This document shows, piece after piece, positions 1 through 5,052 of a stretch of 5,052 nucleotides of DNA (position 1 is its first letter; each line of letters opens with the position of its first letter). The notes under the pieces are model-generated. The model did no database searches. It was given only the letters and a program-made list of their open reading frames with translations, and was not told the origin of the DNA. The stretch is taken from assembly GCA_019894655.1 (NCBI GenBank), contig JAGXNZ010000263.1, positions 1 through 5,052 of the forward strand, in the 5' to 3' direction. Position numbers and translations under genes: made by a program. The stretch is from Promethearchaeota archaeon (GTDB taxonomy: Archaea > Asgardarchaeota > Lokiarchaeia > Sigynarchaeales > SOKP01).

Positions 1-27
1 TAACAATTCTTCTTTTACTTCAACCAT
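1..27 (-). CDS. Possible start of a divergent gene (partial, runs off left edge)
   Basis: An ATG on the minus strand at 27-25 opens a frame reading MVEVKEELL to the window edge without a stop. Only nine codons are visible, so no product can be named. The charged opening is typical of many soluble archaeal proteins. The support is positional: a TATA-like box (47-56) lies about 25 bases upstream, which would give a leaderless or near-leaderless transcript, and the dehydrogenase at 165 is arranged in the same way on the other strand. No Shine-Dalgarno sequence is visible. It could be a chance open frame. Confidence 0.35.
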
Positions 28-46
28 TATTTACCACAATTAATTG

Positions 47-56
47 TTATTTAAAA
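47..56 (-). promoter_or_regulatory. TATA-like box for the possible divergent gene
   Basis: On the minus strand this reads TTTTAAATAA, close to the archaeal TATA consensus. Its centre is about 25 bases upstream of the ATG at 27, the spacing expected for a leaderless archaeal transcript. The perfect 12-base palindrome ACAATTAATTGT (36-47) lies between box and start, where a repressor could bind. Background AT content is very high, so this is tentative. Confidence 0.3.
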
Positions 57-135
57 CTTATTTTCTCGATTTTAATAAGGATATATATTATATTAAATTT
101 AGATAAAGAATTATATTAAGACATAACATATTAAC

Positions 136-144
136 TTTAAAATA
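136..144 (+). promoter_or_regulatory. TATA-like box for the dehydrogenase gene
   Basis: TTTAAAATA is centred about 25 bases before the ATG at 165, so transcription would begin at or next to the start codon. No good Shine-Dalgarno sequence precedes the ATG (only AGG at 151-153), which fits a leaderless message. Other AT-rich stretches at 81-100 could also act as promoter elements. Confidence 0.4.
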
Positions 145-164
145 AAAAATAGGTTAAATAATAC

Positions 165-1211
165 ATGAAGGTCGCACGATATTATAGTAACGACGATGTG
201 AGACTCGATGAAATACCTAAACCAACGATTGGTCCGGGAGAATTATTGGTGAAGGTTAAGAAATCGGGAATTTGTGGATCAGATGTCTTAGAGTATTATA
301 GATTTGCTAAAATGAAGAAGCTAGGGGTAGATAATTTAATTCTTGGGCACGAGATCGCCGGTGATATAGTTGAAGTGGGAGCTGGTCTTAAAGGTTTTAA
401 AATTGGAGATAGAGTTTTCGTTTCACATCACGTACCATGTTTCGATTGCAATTACTGTAACCACGGACATCACACAGCATGTGATCTTCTCCATAACACT
501 AATTTTGATCCTGGAGGTTTCGCCGAATATATTAGAATACCCAACGTAAACATTGAAAAAAAAGGCGTTTTTGTGTTAGATAAGTCCGTTACCTATGAAG
601 ATGGAGTATTTATTGAACCATTTGGCTGCGTTTGTAGAGCGCAAAGATTAGCAAATGTAGGAAAAGGATTAACAGTCTTAATATTAGGAAGTGGTGTATC
701 TGGAATCTTACATGCTCAATTAGCAAAGCTTAGAGGAGCAAAAAAAGTCTTTGCAACTGATATAAACGATTATAGATTGAGGAAAATCCAAGATTTTGGG
801 GCGGATGAAATTTTTCATGCAAACGAAAACCTTCCACTAAAATTATTAGAATATAACGAAAACAAATTAGCAGATATAGTTATCGTATGCACTGGAGCAT
901 TAGCAGCGGCAAAGCAAGCTTTAAATTGTGTAGCACCCGGAGGAAAGGTGATTTTTTTTGCCGTACCTGGACCTGGGGTTAATTTAGAGATACCTATTAA
1001 TGATTATTGGCGAAACGAAATAACACTAACAACTTCCTACGGAGCAGCACCTGAAGATCTTCAAGAGTCGTATGTGTGGATATTATCAAAAAGAATTAGT
1101 GTATCAGAGTTAATTACTCATCGACTTCCTCTAAATCAAATAAGAGATGCATTTAAAATTGTTATTGATGCTACTGAGTCTCTTAAGGTTGTTATCGAAC
1201 CTGATAAATGA
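165..1211 (+). CDS. Zinc-dependent medium-chain alcohol/polyol dehydrogenase
   Basis: This is a complete 348-residue member of the zinc-containing medium-chain dehydrogenase family, of usual length, probably cytoplasmic and oxidising a secondary alcohol or polyol with NAD(P). The N-terminal GroES-like domain carries the catalytic zinc ligands Cys37 (in GICGSD) and His62-Glu63 (GHE), with Glu151 (EPFG) as a likely further ligand. The structural zinc lobe has Cys92, Cys95, Cys98 and Cys106. The Rossmann domain starts near residue 170 with the glycine motif G175-S-G177-V-S-G180, and Asp199 at the end of the second strand favours NAD over NADP. The pattern resembles sorbitol and threonine dehydrogenases more than ethanol dehydrogenases, but the substrate cannot be read from sequence. 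The start fits the TATA spacing and the family N terminus. It is monocistronic in the window and converges on the MBL gene with a 15-base gap. Confidence 0.95.
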   Translation: MKVARYYSNDDVRLDEIPKPTIGPGELLVKVKKSGICGSDVLEYYRFAKMKKLGVDNLILGHEIAGDIVEVGAGLKGFKIGDRVFVSHHVPCFDCNYCNHGHHTACDLLHNTNFDPGGFAEYIRIPNVNIEKKGVFVLDKSVTYEDGVFIEPFGCVCRAQRLANVGKGLTVLILGSGVSGILHAQLAKLRGAKKVFATDINDYRLRKIQDFGADEIFHANENLPLKLLEYNENKLADIVIVCTGALAAAKQALNCVAPGGKVIFFAVPGPGVNLEIPINDYWRNEITLTTSYGAAPEDLQESYVWILSKRISVSELITHRLPLNQIRDAFKIVIDATESLKVVIEPDK

Positions 1212-1226
1212 CTAATATTTAAATCA

Positions 1227-2186
1227 TTAATTTAAGTTTTCACTTCGTTCAACATGTTTACGAATTATTCCAGATTCCCAAAAATTATAAATTTTCAATA
1301 AATAACCCTCCATTTTCCTCTTTGGAAAAAAAATGTCTAGATTAAGTAAATAGTTTATAGTTTCCATAGATTTATTTGTCAAGTTATGAGTCTTGATTGC
1401 ATTATCAACAAGTTCTTGGTTTTTCGCGATTTTTTCGCTCATGTAAATAAATGGAGCTTTATCAGGGTTTTTTACAATATAAGAATGGCTAGATGTTAAG
1501 AAATTAGCCCGCTCTAGGAAAATTAACTCCGCTTTCGTAATGTCTACTAGATACTGTTCAATTGAACATTCTTTAAATCCGTACCATGGACCAAATCCAT
1601 CTTTTTCAGGTCTGCTTTTATCAAATCCTAAACAGCTTATGTGAAATAATCTTTCTTCTGGAATCAAAAAGCCTACATGAGCTTTGGAATGACCTAAAAA
1701 TGGAATAGTTTCAATTATAAGGTCTTCAAATTTGAAGATATGACCCGGTTTGAAAGTTATGACATCTTGACATTCTTTATAACCATTTTTTTCCGCAAAC
1801 TTATTTATAACTGAAAAATCTATTTCTTCAAAGAAGCCAAATCCCTCGTAAAAATTGCGGAGATCTAGTAAATTTGTGTGTTCTGGAAAAGGTGCGTGAA
1901 TTTTAGCTCCAATTGTCTCCCACTGATGGACATGTGCTATATGGTCCATATGTCCATGTGAACATATATAGTTGGTAACAGGACCATAAATATTATTCAA
2001 TTTATCTATAAGATGAGGTTCGACATTTAAATCTAACACAATAGTACTATTATTTCTCCTTTTTTTCGGCAAAATAATAAGACCGTCACTACAAGAGAAA
2101 TAAAACGGAGGTTTTTTCTGATGAACGAGTAATATTTCCTCTGTTAACTTTCTAATCTCTACATTATCTATTTTTGAATAAGTCAT
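1227..2186 (-). CDS. Metallo-beta-lactamase fold hydrolase
   Basis: This 319-residue protein has the MBL fold in its first 235 residues. The metal motif is intact: His77, His79, Asp81 and His82 in SHGHMDH, following a strand ending in LDLN (about 51-54) and preceding a GAKIHAP segment. The third-motif His166 lies in FLGHSKAH and a late His234 in SSHS. The usual bridging aspartate of motif 4 is not where expected: after LF at 180-181 the chain reads HISCLGFD, so Ser184 stands there, with Asp189 as a possible substitute. A GFGPWYGF segment (198-205) looks like a family-specific active-site loop. The C-terminal 80 residues are probably helical and may hold substrate or partner determinants. No signal peptide or membrane segment is seen. 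It lies 48 bases downstream of lsrF on the same strand. It is probably a hydrolase of a thioester, phosphoester or lactone, but the substrate is unknown. Confidence 0.92.
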   Translation of the reverse strand: MTYSKIDNVEIRKLTEEILLVHQKKPPFYFSCSDGLIILPKKRRNNSTIVLDLNVEPHLIDKLNNIYGPVTNYICSHGHMDHIAHVHQWETIGAKIHAPFPEHTNLLDLRNFYEGFGFFEEIDFSVINKFAEKNGYKECQDVITFKPGHIFKFEDLIIETIPFLGHSKAHVGFLIPEERLFHISCLGFDKSRPEKDGFGPWYGFKECSIEQYLVDITKAELIFLERANFLTSSHSYIVKNPDKAPFIYMSEKIAKNQELVDNAIKTHNLTNKSMETINYLLNLDIFFPKRKMEGYLLKIYNFWESGIIRKHVERSENLN

Positions 2187-2191
2187 CGAAT

Positions 2192-2234
2192 AAAAAAAAA
2201 GGATAAAATCTAATTAAAATAAAAATCTAAAAAA
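2192..2234 (-). terminator. T-rich tract after lsrF, possible archaeal terminator
   Basis: Read on the minus strand, the spacer after the lsrF stop holds T6 directly after the stop, then T5, T4 and T9 runs with no hairpin. Archaeal RNA polymerase terminates on oligo-T stretches, so this could end part or all of lsrF transcription before the MBL gene. The T9 run (2192-2200) ends five bases before the MBL ATG. An AT-rich segment at 2211-2220 could instead serve as a TATA box for the MBL gene. Confidence 0.4.
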
Positions 2235-3017
2235 TTATAGCCCTATTGGACCATCCTGATAAATCCCATAAGCTTCATCCACAGACGCATTCTCGTGAAC
2301 TATAGCTCTCACTGCTTTAATCATTCCGATAGGTTTATCTGATTGAAATATGTTCCTTCCCATGTCAACCCCCACAGCTCCCGCATCGATGGCATTTTTG
2401 GCCATTTGTAACGCATCTTTTTCAGGTAATTTTTTCCCACCAGCAATAACAACTGGTACGGGACAAATACTTGTAACATTTTCAAAATTGTCGCAATAAT
2501 ACGTCTTTACAAAAGTAGCTCCTAATTCAGCAGCCATTCTACTTGCCATACCTAAATATCGGTCATCTCTTACCATCTCTCTACCAACGGCAGTGACCGC
2601 TAATGATGGTATGCCATATTCTTGCCCCCAATTTACTAGCTTGGACAAGTTCATTAAGCTCTGTTTTTCGTGCTCACCTCCTACGAAAATTGAGCAAGTA
2701 ATGGCTGATACATTTAATCTTATAGCCTCTTCAATAGTAACAGTAATTTCTTCATTTGATAATTCTTTTAACATACTAGCTCCTGCTGACACTCTTAGAA
2801 CAATTGGAATGTCGAAATCGGCAGAGACACAACTTCTCAACATTCCTCTCGTTAGCATTAACGCATCAGCATATTGAAATAAAGGGTTCAAATCTCCAAA
2901 ACATTTAAGAGCTCCTGGAATATTACCAAAATATCCATGATCGACAGCAAGCATTACACATCGTCCAGACTTAGGTTTGATTATTCTAGCTAATCGATTT
3001 TGCATTCCCCAATCCAT
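2235..3017 (-). CDS. lsrF: LsrF-type thiolase/aldolase (3-hydroxy-5-phosphonooxypentane-2,4-dione thiolase family)
   Basis: This complete 260-residue class I aldolase-fold (DeoC/DhnA-like) protein is strikingly similar to E. coli LsrF as I recall it. Shared blocks are MDWGMQNRL at the start, DHGYF (26-30), RGMLRS (57-62), VGREMVRDDRY (144-154), the Schiff-base lysine segment KTYY (Lys171), IAGGKKLPE (191-199) and GVDMGRNIFQSD (216-227), the last two forming the phosphate site. E. coli LsrF transfers an acetyl group from the phosphorylated autoinducer-2 product to CoA, giving dihydroxyacetone phosphate and acetyl-CoA. The roughly 32-residue N-terminal extension of the E. coli protein is absent. 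The start is supported by a Shine-Dalgarno site seven bases upstream, and there is no ATG further upstream in frame before a stop. No LsrK, LsrG, LsrR or transporter gene is nearby, so the true substrate may be another phosphorylated ketose. The MBL gene follows after 48 bases. Confidence 0.93.
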   Translation of the reverse strand: MDWGMQNRLARIIKPKSGRCVMLAVDHGYFGNIPGALKCFGDLNPLFQYADALMLTRGMLRSCVSADFDIPIVLRVSAGASMLKELSNEEITVTIEEAIRLNVSAITCSIFVGGEHEKQSLMNLSKLVNWGQEYGIPSLAVTAVGREMVRDDRYLGMASRMAAELGATFVKTYYCDNFENVTSICPVPVVIAGGKKLPEKDALQMAKNAIDAGAVGVDMGRNIFQSDKPIGMIKAVRAIVHENASVDEAYGIYQDGPIGL

Positions 3018-3024
3018 ATATTCT

Positions 3025-3032
3025 TCACTTCC
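3025..3032 (-). promoter_or_regulatory. Ribosome binding site of lsrF
   Basis: On the minus strand this reads GGAAGTGA, one base from GGAGGTGA, seven bases before the ATG at 3017. It is the only convincing Shine-Dalgarno sequence in the window and fixes the lsrF start. It implies a real 5' leader of 20 bases or more, unlike the apparently leaderless neighbours. Confidence 0.6.
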
Positions 3033-3060
3033 TATAATTATCAGTAAATATGTAGTATAG

Positions 3061-3070
3061 TTTAATTATT
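3061..3070 (-). promoter_or_regulatory. Candidate TATA box of lsrF
   Basis: The minus strand reads AATAATTAAA here. Transcription starting about 25 bases downstream would begin near 3039, giving a leader of about 20 bases that includes the Shine-Dalgarno site at 3025-3032. Another AT-rich segment at 3045-3056 is possible but would leave almost no leader. Tentative, given the base composition. Confidence 0.3.
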
Positions 3071-3085
3071 GAATTAATTAATTCA
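3070..3085. repeat. Perfect 16-base palindrome upstream of lsrF
   Basis: TGAATTAATTAATTCA is a perfect inverted repeat directly upstream of the candidate lsrF TATA box, where an archaeal activator or repressor dimer could bind. It is made almost only of A and T, so chance occurrence is plausible. It shares the AATTAATT core with the 12-base palindrome at 36-47. Confidence 0.35.
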
Positions 3086-3101
3086 TTATCTTTTTTGTAC
3101 T

Positions 3102-3118
3102 TTACCTAATTAGGGTAA
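3102..3118. repeat. Near-perfect inverted repeat upstream of lsrF
   Basis: The centre CCTAATTAGG (3105-3114) is a perfect 10-base palindrome. With one extra G at 3115 the symmetry extends to TTA at 3102-3104 and TAA at 3116-3118. It contains G/C pairs and so stands out in this AT-rich spacer. It lies about 85-100 bases upstream of the lsrF ATG, in the spacer shared with the 3' end of the zinc-ribbon gene. A regulator site is possible; there is no T tract to make it a terminator. Confidence 0.35.
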
Positions 3119-3179
3119 GATCTTAAAAGTAGTTTTTCAGGTTTTTTAATCCTAAATTTCCTATTAGCGATGATTTTTG

Positions 3180-4031
3180 TTAAGTCTTAATCTTACTACT
3201 TATTTCCTTTGAGATCCTTCTGTTTATAAATTCTTTTATTAAGAGTATTCGATTTTTATTAATCGTAGATACAATCAGTTTCTCTTTAAGTTTCTTCATT
3301 AATTCCTTTTCGCTAATGTTCTTAACATTTTCCAAAAGACTTTCTGTAAATTCTGCATCACTAATAAATTGGTTGATATATTGGGCTAAGTATTGTAATT
3401 GCTCATTTTTATCATTTTTACCTATAGCATTACTTAAAATTGACTTCTCAAAATCAATTTGTACCCTCCAAGGCACTTGAATGACTAATTTTCGATTATT
3501 TATTAAAAATGCGTCAGTGTGTTGTTTTTTAATAGTTGTGTAAAAATAATTGGGATTAGGAAACACATATGAGTCAAATTCTTTATCCCTTATGACACTT
3601 GAATTTCGATATTTCGGAGGTATTAACCTATCAAACAATTTATTTAATTGTTCGATATCAAGGGCAAATTCTTCGTTTCTAATAACATAAGACGGGTAAT
3701 CGAATAATTTTGCATGAATGAATCCAGCGACACAATTAAATCCGAATGCATCAATAATTTCGTCCAAAGTCAAATCCATTAAATCTCCAGGAAGCTTTTC
3801 TTTTTGGTCTAATGACACTGAAGCATCTATTATGTCATATCCAATTATTTGACCTTTCGTGGAGATAAAAACTATAAAATTGTGATCTTTACATACCACT
3901 CCTTGAGGTACTTTAATCTTGACCGTTCCAAACTTTTTTTGGAGAAACAATGAATGCGGAACAGATATTTCTTTCCCACTTCCACATTTTGGGCAAGTAA
4001 CATCAAATTGTTTCAATCTTGCGCTTTCCAT
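3180..4031 (-). CDS. Zinc-ribbon protein of unknown function
   Basis: This 283-residue protein is not one I can name. Its N terminus has a split zinc-binding pattern: Cys13-x2-Cys16 (TCPKCG), then about 30 residues later Cys47-x2-His50 in VPQGVVCKDH. A hydrophobic beta-like stretch follows, ending in IIGYDIIDAS (62-71). I recall similar 'VPxGxVCxHxFxxF...GY' blocks at the N termini of Asgard archaeal proteins, but could not check this. The middle (about 85-235) appears to be mixed alpha/beta with no recognised catalytic motif. The last 50 residues are lysine- and arginine-rich and probably helical, which could allow binding to nucleic acid or another protein. No signal peptide or membrane helix is seen. 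No Shine-Dalgarno site precedes the ATG; TATA-like sequence lies at 4061-4070. It is divergent from the ferredoxin, with lsrF 162 bases downstream. A regulatory or scaffold role is possible but unproven. Confidence 0.85.
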   Translation of the reverse strand: MESARLKQFDVTCPKCGSGKEISVPHSLFLQKKFGTVKIKVPQGVVCKDHNFIVFISTKGQIIGYDIIDASVSLDQKEKLPGDLMDLTLDEIIDAFGFNCVAGFIHAKLFDYPSYVIRNEEFALDIEQLNKLFDRLIPPKYRNSSVIRDKEFDSYVFPNPNYFYTTIKKQHTDAFLINNRKLVIQVPWRVQIDFEKSILSNAIGKNDKNEQLQYLAQYINQFISDAEFTESLLENVKNISEKELMKKLKEKLIVSTINKNRILLIKEFINRRISKEISSKIKT

Positions 4032-4275
4032 TATCTATATAAAACCATTTTGTAATGCTCTACTAATAAATTATTAAACGACTAAATTCTAATTTAATTC
4101 CTTGTGATATATTCATATTTTTTTTTGACAAAAATACTAAAAAAATTCTCATTAAAAAACTTAAACATTTAGATAAAATTTACTTATAGTAGGAATAAAA
4201 TTGCACTTATATTTACGTAGTTTCAAGTTTAATGTATTTAATAGATAAGAAATAACCGAATTGTAATGAATTTAT
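4032..4275. other. 244-base AT-rich divergent intergenic region
   Basis: This spacer separates the divergent zinc-ribbon and ferredoxin genes and should hold both promoters. A minus-strand TATA-like TTTATTAGTA (4061-4070) lies about 35 bases from the zinc-ribbon ATG, and a plus-strand TATATA-type box lies near the ferredoxin. There is a T-run near 4119-4127 and a small inverted repeat, TACT-TAT-AGTA (4181-4191). I see no RNA gene and no convincing small coding frame. Confidence 0.5.
4235..4243 (+). promoter_or_regulatory. Candidate TATA box of the ferredoxin gene
   Basis: TATTTAATA is centred about 25 bases before position 4264, so transcription would start just before the ATG at 4266 and about ten bases before the TTG start of the ferredoxin. 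The message would have little or no leader. Tentative in this AT-rich background. Confidence 0.35.
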
Positions 4276-4500
4276 TTGAAAATAATTGTCATAGATAATA
4301 TTTTATGCATTAAATGTAGGGATTGTGTTGAAGTATGTCCTGAAAACCTATTTATTTCTCCTCCAACTGTCATAGGGGAAAAGCGCAAGGTGATTTTCAT
4401 TGATCCAAAAGATAAATGTACACGTTGTGGATTATGCATCGATATCTGTCCTACTAATGCACTTGAGCTCAAATCCAAGAACCTTGTAAATTTTGATTAA
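4276..4500 (+). CDS. Small 2[4Fe-4S] ferredoxin
   Basis: A 74-residue soluble electron carrier with two complete CxxCxxCxxxCP cluster motifs: Cys11, 14, 17, 21 and Cys48, 51, 54, 58. Each motif is followed by the usual Pro (CPENLF and CPTNAL). The 26 residues between the motifs are longer than in clostridial ferredoxins, as in many archaeal and oxidoreductase-associated ferredoxins. The start is unusual: no ATG is available in frame, since a TGA sits at 4267-4269, so TTG at 4276 is the best choice (ATT at 4270 is less likely), and no Shine-Dalgarno sequence precedes it. The partner enzyme is not in the window. The gene stands alone on its strand and converges on the MBL-like gene with a 22-base gap. 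It probably serves ferredoxin-dependent oxidoreductases in anaerobic metabolism. Confidence 0.9.
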   Translation: MKIIVIDNILCIKCRDCVEVCPENLFISPPTVIGEKRKVIFIDPKDKCTRCGLCIDICPTNALELKSKNLVNFD

Positions 4501-4522
4501 CCGCTCTTGAATATCAATATAA

Positions 4523-5052
4523 TTAGTTGTTTGAAAAGTTCAAAAGGTCGTCGAGCAAGCTCATCCATTCTGAAAAGCCTGCTACATAATCGAAACCGCA
4601 TACTTTCTGGTATTGTCCATTTTCAAGCAATTTTCTAATTGCCCTTCCTCCTTCAATCGTTTTTAATTGAGGACCATAGGGATTGAATTTCATTTTCCCT
4701 TCCGATATAGATACATAATCGCATACGAAAACTATGTCCTCGTAAGTATAAAAAGTAAATCCAGGTGTATGACCATCTATATGATATGCCTTAATTCCTG
4801 ATATTTGAAAATCTGTATCAAACTTCTTATCAAATGGGTGCTTTTTAGACATGACATGTTTTGAATCCTCAATGTGAATCCAAACAAAAGCTGTATTATA
4901 ACTTCGATATAGATTTGACGCTCCAAGAAAGTGATGATGAGTAAATATGATTTTATCCATTTTTTCTAAAGAACTATCAAAAGTAGAAGGACAATCTATC
5001 CAGATGACCTGTTCTCCTGTTTTTATACTATAGGCTGTGTGTTCTAAGCCTA
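4523..5052 (-). CDS. MBL-fold-like protein with degenerate metal motif (5' end outside window)
   Basis: The frame stays open from the stop at 4523 to the right edge, giving 175 visible residues. The internal ATG at 4960 is not the true start, because the 30 residues before it (including IKTGEQVIWIDCPSTFD) form the typical MBL strand pair leading into the metal motif. The motif itself reads FTHHHFLGAS: His38 and His40 of the visible part are present, but Leu42 and Gly43 replace the Asp-His of HxHxDH. Later elements look normal: GHTPGF with His94, and a motif-4 Asp111 in VCDYV, followed by FNPYGP. The C terminus ends in a GFDYV segment and a helix. It may bind a single metal or act on a different substrate, or be a non-catalytic relative. 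I recall similar THHHFLGAS-type MBL relatives, so this may be a family trait rather than decay. Confidence 0.82.
   Translation of the reverse strand, partial: GLEHTAYSIKTGEQVIWIDCPSTFDSSLEKMDKIIFTHHHFLGASNLYRSYNTAFVWIHIEDSKHVMSKKHPFDKKFDTDFQISGIKAYHIDGHTPGFTFYTYEDIVFVCDYVSISEGKMKFNPYGPQLKTIEGGRAIRKLLENGQYQKVCGFDYVAGFSEWMSLLDDLLNFSNN

Noticed and set aside
1212..1226. Terminator between the convergent dehydrogenase and MBL genes
   Set aside because: The 15-base gap has no T tract or hairpin on either strand; any terminator must lie elsewhere.
2593..2877. Open plus-strand frame of 94 codons
   Set aside because: It lies wholly antisense to the strongly conserved lsrF gene, has no recognisable motif and has no promoter or ribosome site of its own.
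4032..4050. Five-codon minus-strand frame whose TAA overlaps the ATG of the zinc-ribbon gene (TAATG)
   Set aside because: It is too short to separate from chance, and no Shine-Dalgarno site precedes it.
4272..4478. Open minus-strand frame of 68 codons
   Set aside because: It is antisense to the ferredoxin, whose two cluster motifs prove the plus-strand reading.
4523..4960. Treating the ATG at 4960 as the start of the right-hand MBL-like gene
   Set aside because: The frame continues open upstream to the window edge and encodes residues typical of the strand before the MBL metal motif, so the gene is partial at its 5' end.
1..5052. CRISPR array, tRNA, rRNA, insertion sequence or attachment site
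   Set aside because: No regularly spaced repeats, cloverleaf-like sequence, transposase motif or terminal inverted repeats were seen when reading both strands.

Overview
The window looks like a piece of an archaeal chromosome, most likely from an AT-rich archaeon and possibly an Asgard (Lokiarchaeia-like) lineage. This is inference, with no marker gene to settle it. The support is low GC with extremely AT-rich spacers, AGA/AAA/ATA-rich codon use, TATA-like boxes about 25 bases upstream of start codons with little or no leader, almost no Shine-Dalgarno sites, oligo-T tracts rather than hairpin terminators, and a zinc-ribbon protein whose N-terminal motif resembles ones I recall from Asgard genomes. 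No mobile element, CRISPR array, tRNA or rRNA is visible.

Left part (1-1211): a possible divergent gene start on the minus strand (1-27) faces a zinc-dependent medium-chain dehydrogenase on the plus strand (165-1211). The dehydrogenase converges on the next gene with 15 bases between stop codons.

Centre (1227-3017, minus strand): a close LsrF homologue (class I aldolase-fold thiolase) is followed 48 bases downstream by a metallo-beta-lactamase (MBL) fold protein. The two may share a transcript, but the spacer is T-rich on the coding strand and could terminate transcription after lsrF. The region upstream of lsrF holds two palindromes and the only convincing Shine-Dalgarno site in the window.

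Right part (3180-5052): an unrecognised 283-residue zinc-ribbon protein (minus) is divergent from a small 2[4Fe-4S] ferredoxin (plus) across a 244-base AT-rich spacer. The ferredoxin converges on a second MBL-like protein (minus) that runs off the right edge and has a degenerate metal-binding motif.

The dehydrogenase, LsrF thiolase/aldolase and MBL hydrolase could belong to one small carbohydrate or ketose-phosphate route. Only lsrF and its MBL neighbour are co-oriented, so a pathway link is a guess. No other genes of the autoinducer-2 (Lsr) system are in the window. I found no clear new multi-gene system. The most notable items are LsrF outside an Lsr operon, the unassigned zinc-ribbon protein, and two MBL proteins with departures from the canonical metal site.
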